Notes under the pieces: model-generated | Databases searched by the model: none | What the model was told of the DNA's origin: nothing | Seen by the model: only the letters and a program-made list of their open reading frames with translations | Shown: piece after piece, positions 1 to 6,399 of the stretch | Position numbering within the stretch: the stretch's first letter is position 1 | How the letters are laid out: each line of letters begins with the position of its first letter | Assembly (NCBI GenBank): GCA_048883105.1 | Contig: JBHLQY010000028.1 | Location: 1 to 27,373, forward strand | Source: LW40-45 sp048883105 | Lineage (GTDB): Archaea > Asgardarchaeota > Lokiarchaeia > Sigyniarchaeales > SOKP01 | Length of the DNA stretch: 27,373 bases | Direction: 5' to 3' | Made by a program: the position numbers and the translations under genes

Positions 1-43
1 TTAAATACAAAATGTTTAAATCAAAATTAAAGTTAATTTACTT

Positions 44-61
44 AATTATCTTAAGATAATT
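44..61. promoter_or_regulatory. perfect 18-bp palindrome upstream of alba
   Basis: The sequence AATTATCTTAAGATAATT is exactly self-complementary and ends 67 bases before the alba ATG. It could be a dimeric regulator's operator or simply an AT-rich coincidence. No repeat of it was noticed elsewhere in the window. Confidence 0.35.
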
Positions 62-128
62 GAAAACAGAGAAAAGAATAAAAGAACTCAAAGAAGAATA
101 AAGGAAATTTTAAACCTTATACGGGAAA

Positions 129-428
129 ATGGTGATTTTTTTGGCTAAAAAGGTTCAAGACGATTCAAAAGTGTTTATAGGCAGAAAGAGAAGTATGAAT
201 TATGTGCTCGCTGTTATGGTGGTTCTCAACGAAAACAAACCAGTTCGACTTTTAGCACGTGGGAGATCGATTTCGAAGGCTGTAGATGTTGCTGAAATTG
301 TTAGAAACAATTTTTCACTAGGAGCCACATATGGTGAGGTTTTAATTAATACAGAAGAAATTACAAACAAAGATGGCACGAAAAGTAACGTAAGCGCGTT
401 GGAAATTGAAATTCTGCCACCAAAATAG
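129..428 (+). CDS. albA: Alba-family DNA/RNA-binding chromatin protein
   Basis: This 99-residue protein is a small basic nucleic-acid-binding protein that packs archaeal DNA and also binds RNA as a dimer. The family signature is plain: the segment VFIGRK at residues 15-20, then MNYVLAV, the ARGRSISKAVDVAEIVRN helix around residues 43-60, and a C-terminal beta hairpin ending in ALEIEILPPK. The length matches the family (about 90-100 residues). Arg19 aligns with the acetylatable Lys16 of Sulfolobus Alba, and Lys20 aligns with Lys17. The ATG at 129 is followed in frame by GTG at 132 and TTG at 141. The conserved part starts after the TTG, so the true start could be any of the three. It is monocistronic, with a hairpin terminator just downstream and a convergent neighbour. 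Confidence 0.95.
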   Translation: MVIFLAKKVQDDSKVFIGRKRSMNYVLAVMVVLNENKPVRLLARGRSISKAVDVAEIVRNNFSLGATYGEVLINTEEITNKDGTKSNVSALEIEILPPK

Positions 429-479
429 AAGTAAAAGCTCTGGAGAATATTAGGAGATTTTCTCGCTTCTTTTTTTTTT
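428..479 (+). terminator. hairpin plus T-run terminator after alba
   Basis: GAAG (428-431) pairs with CTTC (466-469), and an inner GAGAA (443-447) pairs with TTCTC (460-464). A run of ten T follows at 470-479. It lies directly after the alba stop codon, between two convergent genes. The T-run alone would be a typical archaeal termination signal. Confidence 0.6.
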
Positions 480-496
480 AAATTTTTATATTTATT

Positions 497-796
497 TTAC
501 AAGGAACTCTTTAAATCGTTTAGTTTTGTTTGCAAATTCTCAATATCCGATTTAGTAATCGTATTGTCATTTATTTTAGTAATAATTTTTAAAAAATCCT
601 TAATCATCGGATGTTCAATAACAATTGTAGTTTGATTTAACGTGTTAACGTCTAAAATTAGAGCAGAATTTAATGTCTCACCAGTACCAAAAATATCTTT
701 TAATAAAAGTTCTTGTTTGTCTGAGTAACTCAATATTGTGATGTCCTCCCCTATTTGAGAGCCATCGTTTTTCTTTACTATTTTAAATTCGCACAT
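497..796 (-). CDS. CooT-like small protein, possible nickel handling
   Basis: This 99-residue protein begins Met-Cys-Glu and has the compact beta-rich pattern of the CooT/COG1532 family: MCEFKIVKKN, a central EDITIL strand, LLLKDIFG, and a later strand near VIEHP (residues 59-63). In characterised CooT, Cys2 binds nickel and the protein supports maturation of the nickel enzyme CO dehydrogenase. Here Cys2 is present and is the only cysteine. A charged helical tail of about 30 residues follows the usual 60-70 residue core. It is transcribed divergently from cdhB, the start of a nickel acetyl-CoA synthase operon, which fits a nickel role. The family call comes from pattern recognition of a short sequence, so it is moderately secure. 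The nickel function is inferred from context. Confidence 0.6.
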   Translation of the reverse strand: MCEFKIVKKNDGSQIGEDITILSYSDKQELLLKDIFGTGETLNSALILDVNTLNQTTIVIEHPMIKDFLKIITKINDNTITKSDIENLQTKLNDLKSSL

Positions 797-820
797 ATCA
801 AGTTTTACACGTATTTCTTA

Positions 821-830
821 AATAATATAC
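821..830 (-). promoter_or_regulatory. candidate TATA box for the CooT-like gene
   Basis: On the minus strand the sequence reads GTATATTATT, centred about 29 bases before the ATG at 796. This would place transcription start within a few bases of the start codon, consistent with a leaderless or nearly leaderless archaeal transcript. No SD-like sequence precedes the gene. Confidence 0.35.
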
Positions 831-900
831 TTTACGATATGGTTAAATCTAATAAAAACAATATTTTTAATTTATATTTAATAAACTAAAATATAACTAT

Positions 901-909
901 TATTATAAA
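901..909 (+). promoter_or_regulatory. candidate TATA box for cdhBC
   Basis: TATTATAAA is centred about 38 bases before the cdhB ATG and would give a leader of roughly 10-12 bases. A second AT-rich candidate lies at 870-885. The spacer is AT-rich throughout, so the exact box is uncertain. Confidence 0.3.
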
Positions 910-942
910 CAAAACTGAAATATCAAGAGAATTGATGACAAT

Positions 943-1473
943 ATGGCAAGACCATACCAGAAAGCTAATATACCTGGGCCCGAGATGGGAACCTCAGTTT
1001 CTGACCCAAAAGTTATGGCAAATCTTCTAAAAAGTCCTAAGAAAAAAGTAATTGTCATAGGTTCAGAATCATTAAGATGGGAACTCGACGGGAAAAAGGT
1101 TGCTGATTATTTTATCGAGATTGCAAAGAAGCTGGAATGTCATGTGATAGCAACGGGACATACATATAAATACTTAAAGGATAAAATTGATTCTGGCAAA
1201 TTGTGGGATATGTCTCTCATAAACATTACAGGACGACTTGTTGACATTAACTGGAAAGGTTTAGATGGAGAGGGACAATATGAGATGGCAATTTTCGGAG
1301 GACATCTCGTATACTACGTGTCTCAGACACTGAGCCGAATTAAGAACTTTTCAAATTGGGTAAGAACTATAGAACTCGATAAATATGCTCATCCAAATGC
1401 GCGCTTCAGCTTGCCAAATATCAGCGACGAAGAATGGAAAGAATTTTTAGAAAAAGTTATCGAGAATTTATAA
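943..1473 (+). CDS. cdhB: acetyl-CoA decarbonylase/synthase complex, epsilon subunit
   Basis: CdhB (176 residues) is the small subunit that associates with the CO dehydrogenase alpha subunit CdhA in the archaeal ACDS complex, which makes or cleaves acetyl-CoA. Its precise catalytic contribution is unsettled. The N-terminus (PYQKANIPGPE), the hydrophobic strand VIVIGSESLRW near residues 37-47, the HVIATGHTYKYL segment and the length of about 170 residues fit the family. The fold resembles nucleotide-binding domains and has no metal-ligand cysteine cluster. It is the first gene of a tight pair with cdhC (48-base gap). The catalytic partner gene cdhA is not adjacent in this window. Confidence 0.85.
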   Translation: MARPYQKANIPGPEMGTSVSDPKVMANLLKSPKKKVIVIGSESLRWELDGKKVADYFIEIAKKLECHVIATGHTYKYLKDKIDSGKLWDMSLINITGRLVDINWKGLDGEGQYEMAIFGGHLVYYVSQTLSRIKNFSNWVRTIELDKYAHPNARFSLPNISDEEWKEFLEKVIENL

Positions 1474-1506
1474 AATGATTGAAATAATAGAAAAAAATAA
1501 TTTAAT

Positions 1507-1512
1507 GAGGAG
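1507..1512 (+). promoter_or_regulatory. ribosome binding site of cdhC
   Basis: GAGGAG lies 9 bases before the cdhC ATG at 1522. An earlier ATG at 1517 reads ATG AAA TGA, a two-codon frame that overlaps the cdhC start, so 1522 is the functional start. Confidence 0.6.
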
Positions 1513-1521
1513 ATTTATGAA

Positions 1522-2943
1522 ATGAGTTTTTCAGATATGCCTGTTGATGTCGGACCTGTTTACGAGGGAGAGCGCATAAGAGGAAATCAAATGTATGTTG
1601 AATTAGGCGGCCCTAAAATTGAAAAACATTTTGAATTAGTCAGAGTGAAACCAGATAAGGATATCAATGATGGACAAGTAAAAATAATAGGTCCTGACTT
1701 GAAAGATATGGAAATAGGTTCAAGCAATCCAATTGGCATCTTAGTTGAAGTAGCAGGTCCTGAGTTAGAAGAAGATTTAGAAGCCGTGTTTGAAAGAAGA
1801 ATTCACGAATTCTGCAATTTCGTTAATGGAATAATGCATCTTAACCAAAGATATACTAATTGGATGCGACTTAGTAAAACTGCATTCGAGAAGGGATTTA
1901 ATAGCCTTAATTTTTTAGGAGAAATTTTAATCCGGCTGTTTAAAGCAGAGTTACCAATTATCAAGAAGGCACAAGTTACGCTTTATACAGATGCTAAAGA
2001 AATTGAAAAACCTTATGCTATGGCAATGGAAATATATAGCAAGAGAGATGAAAGAGCTCGAAGTATTAATGATGAGGATGTTGATATGTTCTATGGTTGT
2101 GTTTTATGTCAATCATTTGCTCCAACTCATGCTTGCTGTATAACTCCAAATCGTATGAGTTTATGTGGCTCTATTTCATGGTTTGATGCCAGAGCTGCAG
2201 CAAGAGTAGATCCTAAAGGTCCTCTGTTTGAAGTACCCATTGGTGAGACTCTTAATAAAGAAGCTGGAGAATATTCTGGGGTAAATGAAATGATTAAGAA
2301 GCGTTCACTGGGAGAAATTAGCAGGATTTATCTTTATTCAGGAATGGAATTCCCACATACATCATGTGGATGCTTTGAAGCTATAGATTTTCTAATTCCC
2401 GAAACAGGAGTAGGACACGGTATAATTGACAGAAGCCATGATGGTGTTGCTATCAATGGTTTACCATTCTCAGCGATGGCAAATCAAACTGGTGGGGGAA
2501 AGCAAATGCCAGGTTTCAACGGTATTAGTATCCAATATATCGTTTCTCCGAAGTTTCAACAATATGATGGAGGCATTTCCAATGTTGTCTGGATGGGCAA
2601 AGCTGTAAAAGATCGTGTTGCTGAATTTTTGCCAGCTGATCTTGTCGATAAAATCGCTACTGAGGAAGAGGTTAACGATTTAAGCGAATTACCGGCTTGG
2701 CTAGAAGAAAAAGGGCATCCTATTGTAGAAACTGAAGAATATAAAGCTGCTATTAGTGGTATTGAAGAAGAGGAAGAAGAATTGGAAGAAGAAGGAGCAA
2801 TGATGCCAATTGGAACTGTTGGAATGACTATTCCAGGAGTAGGAGGTGCTGGTGGCTTCAAAATTATACTGAAGAACTGTAAGATACATGCGGAAAGTAT
2901 TATAATTAAGAAGATCGAGCCCAGACGGGGCAGAAAAAAATAA
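1522..2943 (+). CDS. cdhC: acetyl-CoA synthase (ACDS beta subunit)
   Basis: CdhC condenses CO, a corrinoid-carried methyl group and CoA into acetyl-CoA (or the reverse) at the Ni-Ni-[4Fe-4S] A-cluster. The 473-residue length is that of the archaeal form, which lacks the large N-terminal CODH-binding region of bacterial ACS. All A-cluster ligands are visible: Cys193, Cys196, Cys205 and Cys215 in GCVLCQSF...CCITPN...LCG, and the Cys282-Gly283-Cys284 motif. Their spacing (3, 9, 10, then 67 to the CGC) equals that of the Moorella enzyme (506/509/518/528/595/597). Near the C-terminus there is a glutamate-rich linker (about residues 414-426) and a Gly/Met/Pro-rich stretch before a final basic tail, as in archaeal homologues. 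It follows cdhB with a strong SD. No cooC, cdhD or cdhE follows. Confidence 0.95.
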   Translation: MSFSDMPVDVGPVYEGERIRGNQMYVELGGPKIEKHFELVRVKPDKDINDGQVKIIGPDLKDMEIGSSNPIGILVEVAGPELEEDLEAVFERRIHEFCNFVNGIMHLNQRYTNWMRLSKTAFEKGFNSLNFLGEILIRLFKAELPIIKKAQVTLYTDAKEIEKPYAMAMEIYSKRDERARSINDEDVDMFYGCVLCQSFAPTHACCITPNRMSLCGSISWFDARAAARVDPKGPLFEVPIGETLNKEAGEYSGVNEMIKKRSLGEISRIYLYSGMEFPHTSCGCFEAIDFLIPETGVGHGIIDRSHDGVAINGLPFSAMANQTGGGKQMPGFNGISIQYIVSPKFQQYDGGISNVVWMGKAVKDRVAEFLPADLVDKIATEEEVNDLSELPAWLEEKGHPIVETEEYKAAISGIEEEEEELEEEGAMMPIGTVGMTIPGVGGAGGFKIILKNCKIHAESIIIKKIEPRRGRKK

Positions 2944-2948
2944 TTCTA

Positions 2949-2973
2949 TTTTGATTTTTTTATTTTTTTATTT
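2949..2973 (+). terminator. oligo-T terminator after cdhBC
   Basis: Three T-runs (four, seven and seven T) follow within 30 bases of the cdhC stop codon, without a clear hairpin. This is the usual intrinsic termination signal of archaeal RNA polymerase. Confidence 0.5.
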
Positions 2974-3093
2974 AAATCTATTGAGATCTTTCACTGTTTT
3001 TTAAGACTATTTCTATTTATAAACTGGATTTTCTAAAGACAAAAGAAGTGCTTTAGTTCAAGATGATAATTCAATTATTTATCAAAAAAAGAT

Positions 3094-3558
3094 TTAAATA
3101 TAATATCCCGTGCTATCTTCTGTATATTTATTTTTATCGTCATCGTTCTCGTCATCGTCCTCTTTGTTGTCCATGATTTTTTTATAAAAGGCTTTTATAA
3201 TATCTTCTGGATCTGCATTTGGATCTAGATCTTTAAAATCTCTTGGATCAATTTTGATAATCCCGCCTCGCTTGAAAGGAATAATCTTACTACGCATTTC
3301 CCTTTCAATTCTTTCTTCCCTCTTTGACTTCATACTTAATTCTTTTTTCATTAATTCTTTCAATTCGTTTACTACAAGTTTATCTAATTCGTCACATTCA
3401 AGATCCAATAAAATCTCGTTGTCAAAAGTTTTTGTAAGCCGCCTAATAGCTTTTTCCCGCTTAATTTCCGAAATCTGATTAATTGAATTTAAACCTAAAA
3501 GATTTAAGATATTAAGCCAATCTAGTTTAACTGTCCAAGAAAATTCTTTTTCTGACAT
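3094..3558 (-). CDS. hypothetical protein with acidic C-terminal tail
   Basis: I do not recognise this 154-residue protein. There is no signal peptide, membrane segment or cysteine cluster. The only cysteine is in the middle (LECDEL). The first 60 residues look like helices with a Trp-rich start (FSWTVKLDWLNILNLLGL). Residues 65-100 are strongly charged and helical (KELMKKELSMKSKREERIEREMRSK written in parts), followed by a short beta-like RGGIIKIDPRDF and a helix. The last 25 residues are dominated by Asp, Glu and Lys. A basic middle with an acidic tail suggests a soluble cytoplasmic protein with a protein or nucleic-acid partner, but no function can be assigned. It stands alone, with a well placed TATA box. 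Confidence 0.7.
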   Translation of the reverse strand: MSEKEFSWTVKLDWLNILNLLGLNSINQISEIKREKAIRRLTKTFDNEILLDLECDELDKLVVNELKELMKKELSMKSKREERIEREMRSKIIPFKRGGIIKIDPRDFKDLDPNADPEDIIKAFYKKIMDNKEDDDENDDDKNKYTEDSTGYYI

Positions 3559-3582
3559 CTTTTTAATTATCTTTTTCTACAG

Positions 3583-3590
3583 TTATAAAA
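3583..3590 (-). promoter_or_regulatory. TATA box for the acidic-tailed hypothetical gene
   Basis: The minus strand reads TTTTATAA, centred about 29 bases upstream of the ATG at 3558. Transcription would start within a few bases of the start codon. No SD is present, consistent with a leaderless mRNA. Confidence 0.45.
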
Positions 3591-3783
3591 GTGTTTTAAA
3601 GAAGTTAAATTTTTTCTTTTTTCTGTAAAAATATACAAGTTTCCCAAATAAATATTTAATTATTTTAATCTATAAAATTAGCTGATAAATTTTCTAATAC
3701 TTGAATTTACTAACTCTGAATCATCATGCATTATCCAATGAATTGAGTTATTGTTGAGAATAATTTTTGAATTTGTTAAAATC

Positions 3784-4689
3784 TTATTTTTTAAAATTAA
3801 TATTTTTTCTTTTTAATAGAGATATGTACTTTCTCTGCCAATCAGGTTCGATTTTATCAAGAGCCAAGATTGCTTCTTCCCTAACCCAATCATACCAATC
3901 TTTTAACGCATTGATCAACAAGGCAATTGCTCGTTCATTGCCTAATTCGCCTAATGCTTTAATAATCCCTCGCCTCAAATATCCAATATCTATTTTATTG
4001 TTATTTTCTGCTGTATCTTCTAATGCTTGTAATAATAACTCGATTAATGTTTCATTATTAACTATTTTTTTTAACGCATCCAAAGCATATTCCCATACGT
4101 CGAAACTTCCTAATCCAAGATTTTCTATAAGAGGGAAAATGGCTCTTTTATTTCTTAAATTACCTAGTGCTTGAATGACTCGAATGCGAACTAATTTACT
4201 TGAAGAATTTAGCATCTCTAATAATATGTTAGCTGAGGATGTTTCATTAAGATATCCTAAGGACTCAGCAGCATACATCTTTAATCTATCGTCATTGCTT
4301 GTTAAAGCTTTTTTCAGACTTTCAATAATAGTTCTCCTGAATTCCTTTCGTTCTGCTAATGGTACTAATAGATTTAAAGCAGTATATTTAACATCAGGTT
4401 TTTTTTCGTTCTCTATGACCCAGATCAATGGTTTTATAGCTTTTTTTTTGTTGTAATTAAATGCTAATAGTTTTGCTGCCTCCATTCTTACATCAGGATC
4501 CTCGTCCGATATGAAATAATTCTCAATTTCTTTAAAATGTGAATTATCCTTTAAGTCATTCAATATTTCTAAAATTCTCATTCTTGTCTTTTTATTATCT
4601 GCTACAGTATATAAATTATGAAGCCTTTCAATCGCTTCACTTCTACCGATTTTATTCAGGTCTTTTATAATCGAATCTGGAGCAATCAA
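3784..4689 (-). CDS. HEAT-repeat protein
   Basis: This 301-residue soluble helical solenoid carries at least seven HEAT/PBS-lyase-type repeats of about 30 residues. The second helices are easy to see: DPDVRMEAAKLLAF, PDVKYTALNLLVP, DRLKMYAAESLGYL, KLVRIRVIQALGNL, FDVWEYALDALKKI, GYLRRGIIKALGELG and DWVREEAILALDKI. Such proteins act as protein-protein scaffolds. Phycocyanobilin-lyase activity is confined to some cyanobacterial members and is not implied here. The start is TTG at 4689. A stop lies only eight codons upstream at 4711-4713, and the next in-frame ATG (residue 38) would remove part of the first repeat, so TTG is preferred. The last residues are Lys-rich. It has no obvious partner: both neighbours are unrelated hypotheticals. 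Confidence 0.85.
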   Translation of the reverse strand: MIAPDSIIKDLNKIGRSEAIERLHNLYTVADNKKTRMRILEILNDLKDNSHFKEIENYFISDEDPDVRMEAAKLLAFNYNKKKAIKPLIWVIENEKKPDVKYTALNLLVPLAERKEFRRTIIESLKKALTSNDDRLKMYAAESLGYLNETSSANILLEMLNSSSKLVRIRVIQALGNLRNKRAIFPLIENLGLGSFDVWEYALDALKKIVNNETLIELLLQALEDTAENNNKIDIGYLRRGIIKALGELGNERAIALLINALKDWYDWVREEAILALDKIEPDWQRKYISLLKRKNINFKK

Positions 4690-4899
4690 ATTTGACGAGT
4701 TTATTTTATATCATATTTCTACATGATTTTGAAAATTTAAAATTTTTAGTTATATCTGTAAAGATGAAATTTTAATCATTGAAAAGTGGGAGCTCTGAAT
4801 ATTAATTTTTAATTCACTCATAAATGAACTTATATAAGAAAAGTTCTGAATTAAAAAGCTAGAGTATATAAAATAGAAAATATGCGTATTTTTCTTAAT

Positions 4900-5145
4900 T
4901 TAGGTAAAATAATGCTTAAATGATTTTCGGAAATCATTTATATATTCATTGTCAATTTCACCGAACTTAACATCACCGAATCTAATGTTCCCAAGTGACC
5001 TATGTTTCATAATTGCTATATAGTGTTTAAGGGATCTCTCAAAATCACCTACATTTAAGCTATTAACCTCCGCAAATTTAACAAGTCCAAATCTGTCTAA
5101 ATAATCTTCAAAAGTAGCAATCCATTTTCCATTATTTTCAGTCAT
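4900..5145 (-). CDS. small hypothetical protein with internal duplication
   Basis: I do not recognise this 81-residue protein by family. Residues 19-43 and 56-80 align without gaps at an offset of 37, sharing 12 of 25 positions: the pattern is F-G-x-V-K-F-x-E, then D-F-x-x-S-x-K-H-Y. The protein is therefore built from two copies of one roughly 37-residue unit. It has no cysteine, signal peptide or membrane segment. The conserved Lys-His-Tyr at the end of each unit may be a binding or packing site. That conserved protein-level pattern argues that this is a real gene despite its size. The start is an ATG with AT-rich upstream sequence and no clear SD. Confidence 0.65.
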   Translation of the reverse strand: MTENNGKWIATFEDYLDRFGLVKFAEVNSLNVGDFERSLKHYIAIMKHRSLGNIRFGDVKFGEIDNEYINDFRKSFKHYFT

Positions 5146-5396
5146 TTTACATTTTCACTTCTTTTTAAAAATTTTTATTCAAATGATTTTTTAATTAAAT
5201 AAATGTTTTTTTCATAAGAAATTATAATCTGATATTTAAATAAATTCCTAAATTTCCAAGTATTAAGAGTTTTGATATATTTGATAATATCTATTTTTAA
5301 AATCCACAATTTTTTTGAAAATTTTTAAGCAAAAGTGATAATAATTTAACTTATGAAGAGTGATTTTTTTAATCCAAATTTAGGAATTGAAATGAA

Positions 5397-6335
5397 ATGA
5401 GCAGAAAGATGGACGATAAGATTTATTTAAGATATTTGTTTCAATCTTTAAAAGTAGACGACTTAAAAAAGATCTGTAAAGATTTTGAAATAAAAGGATA
5501 TTCAAAATTAAAGAAAACGGAGCTAATCGATTTTATTCTTGATTCTACGGCTGATGAAGAAATAAGCGAACTATTAAAACAAAAGGAATTAGAAATAATA
5601 TCAAGCGAAATTAATTTAGCATTAAAAAAGATTAACGATGAAGATAGAGAAAATATTTCAAAAATTGAAATTGTTAATCAAGATAACCACGAGATTAAAA
5701 TTTTGTTTAAAGGTTTTAATTGGGAGGTCACCTCATTTTTGTCTATAACAAAAGAAAATATTGAAAATCCCGAAAGAGATTGCGATTGTCGAATAGGATC
5801 AAATATGGGTTTTTGTAATCATTTCTGGATTGGTTTTATCTTTTCTTTGAAAGAAGGTTATTTTAAACTTTCCGATTGGACATTAACATTATTACCAGAT
5901 GATTTTAAGGAAAAAATTAAGTCAATAAAATTAGTTGAAGGAGTGATTGGAGAAGAGAAAGCCGAATCAGTAAGTATAGTAGATGAGAGTTCAGACTCTT
6001 TTCAATTAATGGGACACATTGACAAAAACATTACAGTTTATGAGGGAGAGATAGAAGATATCCTTGAGCGACAACAAGATTTTCAGGGAAATATAACTAC
6101 CTATTATGTTGTTACATTAAAAAACGCTAAATTTGGCCCTAGAGTGCAAAAAAAAAGTGATTTTCGCGAAGAAGATATTGTAGAAATAGAGAAATTAAAG
6201 TTAAGAATAAGTGAAAAATTGAAGAATGATCATGATTTAAAAAATGGAGATAAAATCGGTGGAAATGGAAAACTTACCAAAGATAATTTTTTAGGTTTCA
6301 TTGTAAAAAATATAAGAAAAATTGAGAAAATATAA
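5397..6335 (+). CDS. SAP/Rho-N-like and SWIM zinc-finger protein
   Basis: This 312-residue protein has a novel-looking domain arrangement. Residues 12-50 (DDLKKICKDFEIKGYSKLKK, then TELIDFIL) match the SAP/Rho-N helix-extended-helix fold that binds nucleic acid. Residues 129-142 carry a SWIM zinc finger, with Cys129-x-Cys131-x8-Cys140-x-His142, set in the usual beta-rich context (IKILFKGFNWEVTSFLS before it). The C-terminal part, from about residue 205, has beta strands around ITVYEGEIEDILE and TYYVVTLKNAKFG that could form an OB-like barrel, followed by Lys-rich helices. Together these suggest a DNA- or RNA-binding protein in the cytoplasm. The exact role is unknown. The start ATG at 5397 overlaps a two-codon frame ATG AAA TGA at 5392. 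Confidence 0.75.
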   Translation: MSRKMDDKIYLRYLFQSLKVDDLKKICKDFEIKGYSKLKKTELIDFILDSTADEEISELLKQKELEIISSEINLALKKINDEDRENISKIEIVNQDNHEIKILFKGFNWEVTSFLSITKENIENPERDCDCRIGSNMGFCNHFWIGFIFSLKEGYFKLSDWTLTLLPDDFKEKIKSIKLVEGVIGEEKAESVSIVDESSDSFQLMGHIDKNITVYEGEIEDILERQQDFQGNITTYYVVTLKNAKFGPRVQKKSDFREEDIVEIEKLKLRISEKLKNDHDLKNGDKIGGNGKLTKDNFLGFIVKNIRKIEKI

Positions 6336-6399
6336 AATCTTAAGATTAATTCTGCTAATCTAAATATGAATACTATTTATATAGGTTGAGGCTGAAAGA

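Noticed and set aside
2556..2889. Minus-strand frames opposite the end of cdhC
   Set aside because: They are antisense to the Glu-rich and Gly-rich tail of CdhC and read as low-complexity Ser and Phe.
3767..4456. Two long plus-strand frames opposite the HEAT-repeat gene
   Set aside because: The minus-strand HEAT repeats are unmistakable; the plus-strand frames are Ser/Leu-rich antisense artefacts.
4690..4899. Possible small RNA or gene in the spacer upstream of the HEAT gene
   Set aside because: The 210 bases are AT-rich, with no open frame of note, no GC-rich stem and no clear promoter-terminator pair.
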